This document shows positions 35,002 through 43,910 of a stretch of DNA of 64,000 nt, piece by piece. Source of the stretch: Tuctoria greenei (Eukaryota; Streptophyta; Magnoliopsida; Poales; Poaceae); assembly GCA_036927565.1 (NCBI GenBank), contig JAYESD010000006.1, positions 99,793,353-99,857,352 of the forward strand, read 5' to 3'. Within the stretch, counting starts at the first letter, position 1, and every line of letters starts with the position of its first letter. The notes beneath the pieces were generated by a model. It searched no databases. It saw only the letters and a list, made by a program, of their open reading frames with translations, and had not been told where the DNA came from. The position numbers were made by a program, and so were the translations under genes.

Positions 35002-35787
35002 CAATAGTTACCAAGCAAGCTTGAAAATGGCACCCTATGAAGCATTATATGGGAGGAAGTGTAGAACACCTTTATTTTGCAATGAGACAGGAGAAAATTA
35101 AGTGTTTGGACCTAACATGTTGTAGGAAGCTAAGAAACAAGTCCAGATTATTCATGAAAACTTGAGGGCTACTCAATCAAGGCAAAAGGGATATGCGAAC
35201 AATAGGATAAGGAAACTAGCCTTTGAAATAGGAGATTTTGTTTCCTCAAGGTGTCTCCAATGGGAGGTCATAAGAGGTTTACCATAAGAGGCAAGCTAGC
35301 ACCTCGGTATATTAGACCATTCAAGATTTTGGACAAAAGAGGAGAAGTAACATATAAGTTGGAGGTGCTAGCTCACTTATCGGATGTTCATAATGTCTTT
35401 CATATTTCCCAACTCAATAAGTCTTTAAGGCTACCGGAAGAACAAGTGTCAATGGAAGAATTGGAATTAGAGGCAGATTTGACTTATGCTGAGCAACCGG
35501 TCAAAATCTTGGAAACCAAGGAGAGAGTCACAAGAAACAAGGTGATTCAATGGTGTAAAGTTCAATGGAATCATCACGCAGAATCAGAGGCAACTCGGGA
35601 GTTGGAAGATGATCTCAAGAAGGAATTTCCCTATCTCTTCTCTTTCGCGTTGAATCTCGAGGGTGAGATTCATTTTAAGGGGGGTAGGTTTGTAACACCC
35701 TCATTTTCATTCGTCATGCATTGCATACATTCTAAAACATGTTTAACATTAATCCACATAAAAATAAATAAGTTTAAAATGAATTAG
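35002..35787 (+). pseudogene. A5 integrase C-terminus and chromodomain
   Basis: This continues the interrupted integrase. It covers SPMGGHKRFTIRGKLAPRYI, LSDVHNVFHISQLNKSLRLP, and the chromodomain LTYAEQPVKILETKERVTRN with VQWNHHAESEATRELEDDL. The conserved Trp of the ATWELE motif is Arg here. The frame passes the purine tract (35678-35688) without a stop and ends at TAA 35785, 97 bp inside the 3' LTR. Chromodomains of this kind are known to steer integration toward heterochromatin. Confidence 0.88.
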
Positions 35788-35814
35788 AGGCAAAACCGCA
35801 CTTCAATGTTCTGA

Positions 35815-36165
35815 GAAGTGCGGACTAGTCCAAACTCTCTGACCTCCATTGGACATGTCCATTTTTGTGCAGACTATTCCGGATTTTGCCTCTGTACAGT
35901 TTCAGACTTGTCTTGTCCATTGTGAACTGGTCTAGTATTCCAATTCCTTGAAATTTTTCCAAGTCCCTGGACTTGTCCGGACTTGTCCAACATCTAGCAG
36001 ACTTGTCAGTTTTCCCCTCTAACTAAAATTCGACTTGTCCGGTTTTGGCCAGACTTGTCTGATTTTCCTCTAACTAAGTTCGGACTTGTACAATATAGTC
36101 TGGACTTGTCCGATTCCTCTCTGACTAACTTCGGACTAGTCCGGCCTTGTGCGGACTTGTTCGGT
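35815..36165. repeat. Palindrome array in 3' LTR of A5
   Basis: About fifteen GGACTAGTCC/GGACTTGTCC-type units, several with a lost CG dinucleotide (CG to CA or TG). The intact form CGGACTAGTCCGG is at about 36131. Confidence 0.9.
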
Positions 36166-36330
36166 AATCGCGATTCTGAGTTGATCTTTTGTTTCACGAC
36201 GTGTTTTCGGGTTCTAGCTTAATTGGGCCTAAGGACGTCCTGTCTAACTCTTTTTGGAGCCCATGTGGGACCCCACACCGGTCCCCACCCTCCCCGAACT
36301 CAAATTCCATCAAACCCTGGCCCCCACCTT

Positions 36331-36338
36331 TATATAAA
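36331..36338 (+). promoter_or_regulatory. TATA box of A5 3' LTR
   Basis: TATATAAA at the conserved place in the LTR. Confidence 0.6.
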
Positions 36339-38506
36339 CAACCCAACACCCCACCCTCTCACCTCTTTGCTTCAATTGAAACACACGCAAACCCTAGTTC
36401 GTGGGAGCCGCCGCCAAGGAGGGAAGAGGATATCCGGAGCAAGAAGAAGAAGAGGAGGAAACAAAAGAGGATCAAGATCTCCATCAAGTTTTCGTTCTTC
36501 ATCACCAATTCACCTTCAAGTTTTCTTCATCAACCCTACATCATCAAGATCCAAGTGTTGCCTCCAAAACCCTTGATCGATTGGAGTTTTAAACACCTGT
36601 TATACCTTATACTTCCTCTTTTTCACGTGAATTCAACCCCATTTCTCCAAATTCACGTTGATCTGGAAAATCCTAGTTCGCTGTTTCTGCGAAGGGCGGA
36701 CTAGTCCGGCCCTACAGCGGACTAGTCCGATTTTACTGACTGCTTTTTGCTGAATTAAATCTAATTTGGTTCGAATCAATTCCAAACTTGTCCAAACATG
36801 TTAAAAGCTATTAGAACTAGTTAATAAACATCATTAACCACTCATTAACTAGTTTTGCTTCACATTTGCATTAATCATGCATGTCATGTCATATTGAGTA
36901 ATATATGTGCACTTATTGATTGTGATTCTTGCTTTATATGATTGTTGCGCGGATTAGACAGATTTGCGCTAGAGAGTGCCGTGGAGGATCTCCAACACCA
37001 GGAGTTTGAAGTCTTTGATCCCAACCAAGCTCAAGAGCAAGGCAAGTGTCCTTGAAGATATTGATCCTATTTTGACAATAAATGTTTTGTTTTCAAAACT
37101 GCATGCTTGTGTCAATTTGATGGAAATCCCTATGATAGGAAGTTTACTAGCTTTATTTAACCACCCTTGTCACCTGGAATACATGGTAGAGAGTCGGGAA
37201 GGGCTTTTTACCTTTGCTTCACTTAATTAATTGGGATGGGAAAACAACTATACTATTTAATTATGCATTAATGAGATTATGGTTCATATGAACTGGTCAA
37301 TATGATATGGTAATGGGTGATCTAAGCAAGCCTAGTATGTGGATGGCTTGGAAGACACGGTGGTTGCTTGCTTTAGATCTAAGGACCGGTTTATGCGAGA
37401 ATATGCTAGGACAACAGTGCCACCACAAAGCCAAGTATGGGTGCGGCGTAGCTGACTAATTAGGGTATTGCTAGTATTGCATGGATCATTTGGCGCACCG
37501 GGGAAGAGGAGTCGGGTTGGGTTTGGATATGGTTGGCGGGACTCCCTGCGTTTTGAATGGCACAAGAGGGGGCCCTTGGTTGAAGATGTGCTCAGTTGGA
37601 GACATCGCCACCGGCGAAACCTCAATGGATCCGTACATGCTAGTAGTCCCGTTGTAAAATCTATTTTGTGATCTCTTGGCCATACACCAAAGGAAGTGTA
37701 ATGGGTATAAGGAGGTTCTTTAGTCACTGACGGGTGATGAAATCACAAACACATAGGTAAAGTGGTACAAACTCCGCAGAGTATCAAAACTATCATGATA
37801 GCCGTGCTCCCGATTAAGAGCACTTGGATGACCTACATGATTCGAGGGATTTTATTATTGGGATGGTTTGGTACTGGTTATGGGATGGTATTATGGTTTA
37901 TGGCGATGTATATGGGTAATGGTAATGAGAAATCTGGTATATGGATGATGGTAATGAAATATGGACTGGCATTATGATAACTACATGGTTTATGATGGGT
38001 TTACTTCACATACATATAATATACTGCTTCGCAAATGTTTTAATGTATTTTTCAGCACTTAGCCTTTGTTGTATTCGTCATTTGAATCAGCTACATATCA
38101 TACTTTCCACACTTGCTGAGTACGACATGTACTCACCCTTGAAATCCCCCCACCAACAGTTGTAGGTCAGGATTGGCAGTATAACGATCATAATGCGGAG
38201 TTCTAGGTTGTGTCTGCCGTCAGCTTTGCCCGTGGATTGCTTGGAGCCGCGCTACCCTATTTTCTTAGCTGCATAGTTGCTTTTTAGGTTTATTTCCACT
38301 GCATTAGTTCAAACTGGTCATTATAATTCATTAGAGATTGTATTCGAGGATATTCTGAATTCTGTAATATAAGTGGTTAATTAATCTTGTGTTGTGGTAA
38401 TTTTCTATATATCCTTTTGTGAATGCACTCGTGTATATGTGTTGAACGTCTTGGACACACATATGCGTTCACTTGGTTCGTTTTTGGAACCGGGTGTCAC
38501 AATATA

Positions 38507-38733
38507 TTATCCCAAGCAAACGTTGCAGGTAAGAACCGCCTGTGATAATGATTTATCACATACGACATATTATACATAAAGAACCATCTGTGGACAATCA
38601 CTATCACATGCGGTTTGTAGCAGCCACATGTGAAAATGGCTGATTTTCACAGCCGCTTTGTTACAGACAGTTTTGAAAACCGCTTGCAATAATATGTATT
38701 GAGCCGTGTGAGATAAAGCTTTTTGTAGTAGTG
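38507..38733 (+). mobile_element. 3' end of CACTA1
   Basis: Repeats such as ACCGCCTGTGATAATG and AGCAGCCACATGTGA end in GCTTTTTGTAGTAGTG, the inverse of a CACTACTACAAAAAGC terminus. This matches the subterminal blocks at 19165-19330, so A5 split one element. The three bases after the end are TAA. Confidence 0.8.
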
Positions 38734-39041
38734 TAACATATCAACTAATTTCAAAAAATAATGCATTATAAAAGTAGGAATTAGAGAGATGGTGGCAGGC
38801 AGTGCAACTTGATCTGAAATGCAGATGATACGTGATGAACAACGCGATCAGTTGTGTGAAGCGATTTCTAAAAAGCTTATTCACCCTCAACCGTTACAGG
38901 GTCGTAAGGGCGAGCCGGTTTCTGGAAACCTACACTCTTGATCATTTGTACACGCTGCATTCGGTATGGAATAGATTATGATGGTGAGATAAGCAACAAG
39001 AGGCAAAATCTGTCTGTTATTGAGATAAACAACCCTGCACT
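38734..39041. other. Unassigned spacer between CACTA1 and CACTA2
   Basis: 308 bp of mixed composition. I find no frame, repeat or motif that I can name. It may be the older sequence into which both transposons inserted. Confidence 0.4.
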
Positions 39042-39340
39042 CACTACAGGAATCGCAATAATAGACGACGGCTAAGTTAATAGACAACAGGACCGTCGTA
39101 TTTAAATTAATAGACGACGGTGATTTCTAGCCGTCGTCATTAAGCCCGTAATTGACGACGGTTGACCTAGAACCGTCATCAATTACTTAAATGCGATGGT
39201 GGGCTGTCGTCTATTTATGTCCGTCGTCAATTACGGGCTCAAACGGGCCCACTCTAAGTCGTTATAGACGACGGTGACCACGGGCCGTCGTCTATAGGAT
39301 GTAATATACGACGGTTGAATTTTACCGTCGTCTATTAGGG
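39042..39340. repeat. 5' terminus and subterminal repeats of CACTA2
   Basis: At least ten copies of AGACGACGG, TTGACGACGG or the complement CCGTCGTC lie in direct and inverted order. In characterised CACTA elements such repeats bind the element-encoded DNA-binding protein. That role here is inferred. Confidence 0.85.
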
Positions 39341-39654
39341 ACTATTTCTAGCCCGCCCGCGGCTAAGTCCTCATTTGGCTTCCTCCATCGTTCGCGCTCC
39401 AGGCCGCCACCGCTCTGGTGTTCACTCTCGCCGTGCCGCCGCCGCCGCCGAGGTTCACCGCCACCGCCGAGGTAGACCGCCCCTCCCAGCTGCCTTCTCC
39501 CCACCGCGCACGGCCTCTTCCCACCATGCGCCGCCCCCCTCATAGCCGCCTCCTCCCCACCGTGCGTTGCAGCCCCCTCCCCGTCCGCCCTATCGGCAGC
39601 CCTGTCCCCGCCGCCCCCTCCCTGTCGCCCCCTATCAGCAGCCCCGTCCCCGCC

Positions 39655-39890
39655 GCCCTCCACCATGAGACACCGCCCCCCCGCCGTCCTCCACCGTGGG
39701 ACACCGCCCCCCCCCTTCCGCGCTCCACTGTGGGACACCGCTCCCCTCCCTGCGGCCCCCGCCGCCCTCCACCGTCGGATGCCACCCCCCGCCACCCTCC
39801 ACCGTGGGACCCTCCCCCCCCCCCCCCCCGCCCCCCGCTGCCCTCCACCGTGGGACACCGCCCCCCCGCCGCCCTCCACCGTTGTCCCCA
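39655..39890. repeat. GC-rich C-run minisatellite
   Basis: About six units of 35-45 bp share CCCTCCACCGTGGGACACCG followed by C runs of 6-16. Both strands give long proline- or glycine-rich frames because of composition. Confidence 0.8.
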
Positions 39891-39915
39891 AGCTCCTAGC
39901 TTCAGATAATCTCTT

Positions 39916-40430
39916 CCACAGCACCTGCCAATCTTCACCAATGATGCGATCTTCATTAGAAGCAGATCCCGATGAACAGCACCACTAGCTTGCAGCCAAT
40001 GTTGCAAATGCATGGGTGACAAGCGAGACATGTTTTGTTGCGCAACCTGCTGATTCAAGGGTGTTGCAGCTTGTAACCTCCATGCTTTATCCTTGTCACA
40101 AAACATCAAATATTCTTCAGACCAGTAACCAGACATCGGCCCATATATATTAAGCCAATCAAAACCAAGGATTGCAGCATATACTCCCAAATCTAACATT
40201 CTCAAATCAGATATAAAAAAAATGTGACCAGAACATCTCCATTCCATATCAGGTACCACCAATTCATCGACCACTGAAAAGTCGGCTGCCACTGTGACAG
40301 TTAGCGGAACACACTTGATTGCTGTCAGTCCATCTTTTTGTGCAAATAAAGAATTTATGGAAGAGTCAAAACTCCCAGAATATATCAATATTAAGAATAC
40401 ATGATTATGTAACAAATACCTTAGCCTCAA
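39916..40430 (-). pseudogene. Captured Ty3/gypsy protease-region fragment
   Basis: The minus-strand translation has LILIYSGSFDSSINSLFAQK, where the active-site Asp of DSGS is Tyr. It continues with MEWRCSGHIFFISDLRMLDL and VYAAILGFDWLNIYGPMSGY. This order (protease core, GH.F..DLR.LDLG, AILG.DWL) is typical of the protease end of plant gypsy gag-pol. No RT follows; the fragment is bounded by CACTA2 sequence. It lies on the same strand as the FKBP fragment, about 55 bp downstream of it. Capture by the transposon, or an older insertion, both fit. Confidence 0.65.
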
Positions 40431-40484
40431 ACACTCCTTGCCTTTGGTGCCAGAAGCTGCAGGAATTGGTAATCGTAAACACTC

Positions 40485-41177
40485 TTAAATATGTCCATCT
40501 TCAGTGTCAAGCTTCATTAAAACTTCATCAGACAACACCTGGTCTAAGTCTTCCACCCTCAGAATGTTAAGATGCAGTTTCACAAATGAAATCAGCTCCA
40601 CTTCATAGACCACTGTGCTGTTCGGCGGAACTACAGTAAGGTCCCGCCTTGACTCAGTAGAACTGAATGCATATTCAGGGGGAATTGTAACAAGCGCAAC
40701 CACTGCCTTCTTCATGTGCAGGAGAGCTCGATCATGACCATCAAGAACTTTTTCTTTGTCAGTCTTAAATTCAGATGGTTCGTCATCACGTCCCTTCGAA
40801 CGTGTGATGCTCCAGAACCTGCTTCGCATTTTCAGCTCCCGTTTCATCATTACATCTTTCCTATAGATAGTGACTAGGGAAAGACCATCCACTGTAGAAG
40901 CATTGATCCACCATTGAATTCCAAGATTCCAAGTTTCAATAATTGTCCCTTCATCATGGTTCACATGCAACTTCTCTGCAAGCTCACACCCCACCAGTTT
41001 CTTTTGCACCACAACAAACTTGTAGCTCACATAAGTGTAGTTTCCAAGGCCAATAATGTTCTTCACAAAATCCTGGCAAGTCAATAATGATGCAGCACAC
41101 TCTGTAGTTTCCGCTTCTTTATACAATATCTCTTTTGCCTCTGACTCATCCAAGCCTCTGACTGTACCCAGGTCCAC
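40485..41177 (-). CDS. Captured FKBP-type prolyl isomerase fragment in a chimeric frame
   Basis: A 230-residue open frame. Residues about 130-195 match plant large FKBPs (ROF1/FKBP62 type): KGRDDEPSEFKTDKEKVLDG, then MKKAVVALVTIPPEYAF, then VVPPNSTVVYEVELISF. Family members usually have FEFKTDEE and YAFGSTES here, so the match is clear with scattered changes. Introns are absent across this stretch. The first about 120 residues (for example CQDFVKNIIGLGNYTYVSYK) and the last about 30 are not FKBP sequence and I do not recognise them. The piece lacks a complete FKBP domain and the TPR region, so isomerase activity is unlikely. Its place inside CACTA2 suggests transposon capture of host exons. 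Confidence 0.65.
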   Translation of the reverse strand: MDLGTVRGLDESEAKEILYKEAETTECAASLLTCQDFVKNIIGLGNYTYVSYKFVVVQKKLVGCELAEKLHVNHDEGTIIETWNLGIQWWINASTVDGLSLVTIYRKDVMMKRELKMRSRFWSITRSKGRDDEPSEFKTDKEKVLDGHDRALLHMKKAVVALVTIPPEYAFSSTESRRDLTVVPPNSTVVYEVELISFVKLHLNILRVEDLDQVLSDEVLMKLDTEDGHI

Positions 41178-41745
41178 AAGAAAATTTTGGAATTAGTTAA
41201 TCATGATCTTAGTTAATCATGGAAGTAGTTAATTTTGGAATTGCTAAGCCTGCATGATATTGTAAACTGAAAATCATCCAGATCATAATCCTAAAAATAA
41301 TTTGCTATTTTTAGTGACTAAACACCAGTTACTTTTAACTACTGTTCTGCGGTTTTGTTTTTGATGTCATTGAGCATAACAGTTCTGCTCTTTTCAGATG
41401 TACTGAACGTGTAATTGTTTATTAGTTGGTTTGTTTATTAATATGTAGATATACGGGTTTTGGGCTGGCCCAGCCTTACCCGACACAACACGACACGCAA
41501 TAAATACGTTTGTGCCATATAGACATTTGTAGTCGTAATGTATGCGTCGAGACGACACTGAAGCAAACGGCGATGGTGAGGACGTCAATCACCCGCGATT
41601 GCGCAGATGGTGGATCCGGATGTGAAATTGTCATCTAAGACCAACGTTCCTCCTCTTTCTCTCATTCTTTCCTCTTGTAAATGACTTAACAATGAAAATG
41701 AGGAACATAACCTATAGCAATGCGTCACCCATTTCGGATCGGCAT
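41178..41745. other. Non-coding CACTA2 interior
   Basis: AT-rich sequence with no convincing frame. A GGGCTGGCCCAGCCTTACCC block lies near 41463. It may include introns of the captured minus-strand unit and the promoter region of the transposase gene. Confidence 0.35.
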
Positions 41746-41772
41746 GTCTCACATGCTATTGGCATGTGAGAC
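41746..41772. repeat. Short perfect inverted repeat
   Basis: GTCTCACATGC and GCATGTGAGAC are exact 11 bp arms around a five-base loop, 74 bp upstream of the larger foldback. Confidence 0.85.
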
Positions 41773-41845
41773 GTGAAGGTTCGGAATTGTCCCTTTTTGG
41801 ACAGTCTGGGAGTTACCGAGGGGGCGTGGCTTGTGACGAGACGTG

Positions 41846-41964
41846 GGTCTGGATCTGGACGAAATTTCGACGGCATAACCCTGTTGTTCTCTGCTGCACC
41901 ATTTTCGGTCGTGCAGTGGAGAACAGCGGGGTTATGCTATTGAAATTTTGTCCAGATCCAGACC
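41846..41964. repeat. 54 bp foldback upstream of the transposase gene
   Basis: 41846-41899 and 41911-41964 are inverted copies around an 11 bp loop. They differ at about eight of 54 positions, and all differences I see are transitions. It lies about 140 bp before the transposase start codon. An RNA crossing it would form a long hairpin. Confidence 0.88.
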
Positions 41965-42102
41965 GTGCGTCCCATCATGAGCATGCTCCGATCGGTCACT
42001 CTTGGATGGGTTTAGGACCTATCTGCCTAGTTGTAGGGCCATGACGTAACATAACAATGAAACTAATAATGATTTATCTGCTTTGAAGGTATACCCTCAA
42101 AC

Positions 42103-42519
42103 ATGGCTGAAGACCACACTTGGATGTATACTGGTTAGAAAAAGGATGGGAGTCACTCAGAGGAGTGGTTCATCAAGACGGATGCTTTCATACAACGAGC
42201 TTTTTTGTTGTCAAGCAACAGCAAGGTGCGGTGCCCATGTATCAAATGTCACAATGTGAAGTGTTTCGACAAAGTGACATTGATGTTCCACTTGTGTCGA
42301 AACGGTTTTATGCAATGTTATGAGTTGTGGACCTTTCACGGCGAGACACCTTCTCAAGCCGTAGAAGATCGAGATGGGGATGATAGCACTGGGGTCGATA
42401 GGATGGATGAGATGCTTGAAGCCATAAATCCTGAATTGACGGAGGATTCTCCTACAATGAAGGCAAAGGAGTTCTTCGAGCATATCAAGACATCAGAACA
42501 ACCGGTGCATGAACAAATC
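42103..42519 (+). pseudogene. CACTA2 TNP2-type transposase, N-terminal association domain
   Basis: ATG at 42103 gives MAEDHTWMYTG, then a TAG where Trp is expected, then KKDGSHSEEWFIKTDAFIQR. Zinc-binding Cys/His follow in VRCPCIKCHN and LMFHLCRNGFMQCYELWTFH. This is the transposase-associated domain that precedes the transposase_21 (TNP2) domain in plant CACTA proteins. The catalytic part would follow but is displaced by element C at 42520. Confidence 0.85.
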
Positions 42520-42770
42520 TGTTAGAGTTTAGTTCCGCCAATTCTCCCGGTACTAACGTTGGCAGCCCACGGAGTTTGTAGTTCGGTAGTGGGCGCGCAG
42601 AGATTCGGAACACGATGGCAAGTTGACATGAGGATTTACGTGGTTCGGGCCGCCGAAGCGTAATGCTCTACTCCACGGGGTGTGTAGTTGTTGTATTGAG
42701 CGTCTGAGCACTTGTGAGCGTGTGTCAGAGCCGAGTCTGGAAGAGTCTCCCTGTGTATTGCTCGACCGGT

Positions 42771-42780
42771 CCTTTTATAG
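42771..42780 (-). promoter_or_regulatory. TATA box of element C LTR
   Basis: CTATAAAAGG on the minus strand, about 595 bp into the LTR and downstream of the G-box array. Confidence 0.65.
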
Positions 42781-43057
42781 TACAAGGGCTGGTCGTTACA
42801 TCGTTAGCCTCGCCCGACATGTGGCCCTGGCGGTTACTGATGTTTAATACACAATTAATGAGGTTAATTACCCTTAATAGTGTGGTAACGATCCTTGACA
42901 GTGCCGTTACTGGTATTAAGGGCCCTCCGATCGTGTGTCATTAAGATGGTATTAATGACGCTTAATCGGGTCTTGAAGTCTTTAATTGCCCCTTGAAGGT
43001 CCGAGCCGTTGGGGGTCCACCAGTCTGATTGTTGAAGTTGATGGTCTGGTGGTTGGA

Positions 43058-43284
43058 CACGTGGCAGCTCCGGAGCTTACCATTTAGGACAGGTAGGTCC
43101 GGTGCTGTTATACACGTGTCAGTACTGGAGCTTCCCTCTGTCGGGAGTTAGGTCCGGAGGTGCCACACAGGTATTTAGCCCGGAGCTTTCTCATGTGTTG
43201 GATGTAGCTCCGGTTGCAGGATACACGTGGCAGCACCGGGACTAACCATAGAAGGGAGGCGAGTTCGGTCCCAAATGACACGTG
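43058..43284 (-). repeat. 55 bp repeats with G-boxes in C U3
   Basis: Perfect CACGTG cores start at 43058, 43113, 43224 and 43279. The position that would complete the 55-56 bp ladder (43166) has CACAGG. Each unit also has an AGCTCCGG- or GGTCCGG-type block. CACGTG is the binding core of plant bZIP and bHLH factors, so an enhancer is a reasonable inference. Confidence 0.8.
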
Positions 43285-43373
43285 GGGCCTTTGGAGGTCT
43301 TCAACTCAGACAGGTGAAGTTCCTTTGGTCTTTTTGTAGTCCCAAGGGGTATTCGATACGCAGGGTACCGACA

Positions 43374-43395
43374 GTGGCCCCCTGGGCCCACCTCT
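43374..43395 (-). promoter_or_regulatory. Polypurine tract of element C
   Basis: On the minus strand GGGCCCAGGGGGCCAC runs directly into the TGTCGG start of the LTR. It is the expected plus-strand primer site. Confidence 0.65.
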
Positions 43396-43910
43396 GGGAG
43401 AGACCTTTTGGATGAAGTCATTCTGCCGGAGGTGGGTCCATCTTTTGATTTTTGAGTCGTGTCTTCAAGGGTCCTTGGATGTGCCGTTGGCGGTAGTTCG
43501 CAGTTAAACCATCGCCGTGTGGCATATCTAGGATGCGGCAGGTGATATCTGAGTGTGCGGATCTCACGCAACTGAAGGTCACCGGTTCCCAATACAAAAA
43601 CCGTATCGGTTCCGCGCGCCTTGTCAGGTCGCCGCCCTCGGGCTTCCCGCCTCTCATGATGACAACTGTTTGCCTGGGGTAAGGAACTCGACTTGATCGT
43701 CGGGGTGGCCCCGGGCCCCCTTGTGATTGGCAGGGTCAAGTTTTTGAACTGTATCGTGGGCCCCTCTGCGGTTTCCATCCAAGCGTTGCAGAGGCTTACT
43801 TAAGAAGGAAAGCGCGCACCGTTTGGGGTTTCTTTACGCCTTTATTTGAACTTGCGCTCGAATCCTCCAAACTTTAGCCTGCTTTTTATCTCTCGCCCCG
43901 CTGTGCTGCG
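43396..43910 (+). promoter_or_regulatory. Upstream region of the antisense ORF
   Basis: 515 bp between the purine tract and the antisense ORF start, with no frame that I trust. TACTTAAGAAGG near 43797, about 110 bp before the ATG, might be a decayed TATA-type promoter for plus-strand transcription. This is a weak inference. Confidence 0.3.

Larger units (their letters stand above)
20870..38501 (+). mobile_element. Complete family A element A5 (with nested LINE)
   Basis: This has a 5' LTR, primer site, gag-protease, pol, polypurine tract and 3' LTR, interrupted by a 7.2 kb LINE. The flanks are ATATC (20865-20869) and ATATA (38502-38506), a target duplication with one mismatch. The outer sequences on both sides belong to CACTA1. 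Removing the LINE leaves about 10.4 kb, close to A6 (10.3 kb). Chromodomain plus long LTR plus Met-type primer site fits the Tekay/Del lineage. Confidence 0.92.
35691..38501 (+). mobile_element. 3' LTR of A5
   Basis: The 2,811 bp LTR runs from TGTAACACCC to GGGTGTCACA and is preceded by the purine tract AAGGGGGGTAGG. It keeps the palindrome array, TATA box (36331) and second cluster (about 36690-36730). The 3' neighbour is CACTA1. Confidence 0.93.
39042..42519 (+). mobile_element. CACTA2, 5' part of an autonomous-type CACTA element
   Basis: This begins CACTACAGGAATCGC after ACT (39039-39041). It has subterminal CGACGACGG repeats, a GC-rich minisatellite region, captured gene fragments on the minus strand, a strong foldback, and the start of a TNP2-type transposase gene. 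Element C inserted into the transposase coding block at 42520. The 3' end should lie beyond the right edge of the window. Confidence 0.87.
42520..43373 (-). mobile_element. 3' LTR of element C
   Basis: The 854 bp LTR begins on the minus strand TGTCGGTACCCTGCG and ends CTCTAACA. Orientation is supported by three signs: the purine tract just outside its 43373 edge, the TATA box at 42771-42780, and U3 repeats upstream of that box. Its outer edge abuts CACTA2 transposase sequence; AAATC (42515-42519) should be one copy of the target duplication. Confidence 0.85.

Noticed and set aside
39322..39924. Long open frames on both strands (Gly/Arg-rich on minus, Pro-rich on plus)
   Set aside because: They arise from the GC-rich minisatellite; all frames stay open because of composition, and no domain or codon signal is seen.
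40485..41177. A functional FKBP gene
   Set aside because: Only a partial FKBP region is present, with unrelated ends, no complete domain and no TPR part.
43242..43778. Minus-strand 178-residue frame next to the 3' LTR of C
   Set aside because: It crosses the purine tract and LTR boundary and has no recognisable domain.
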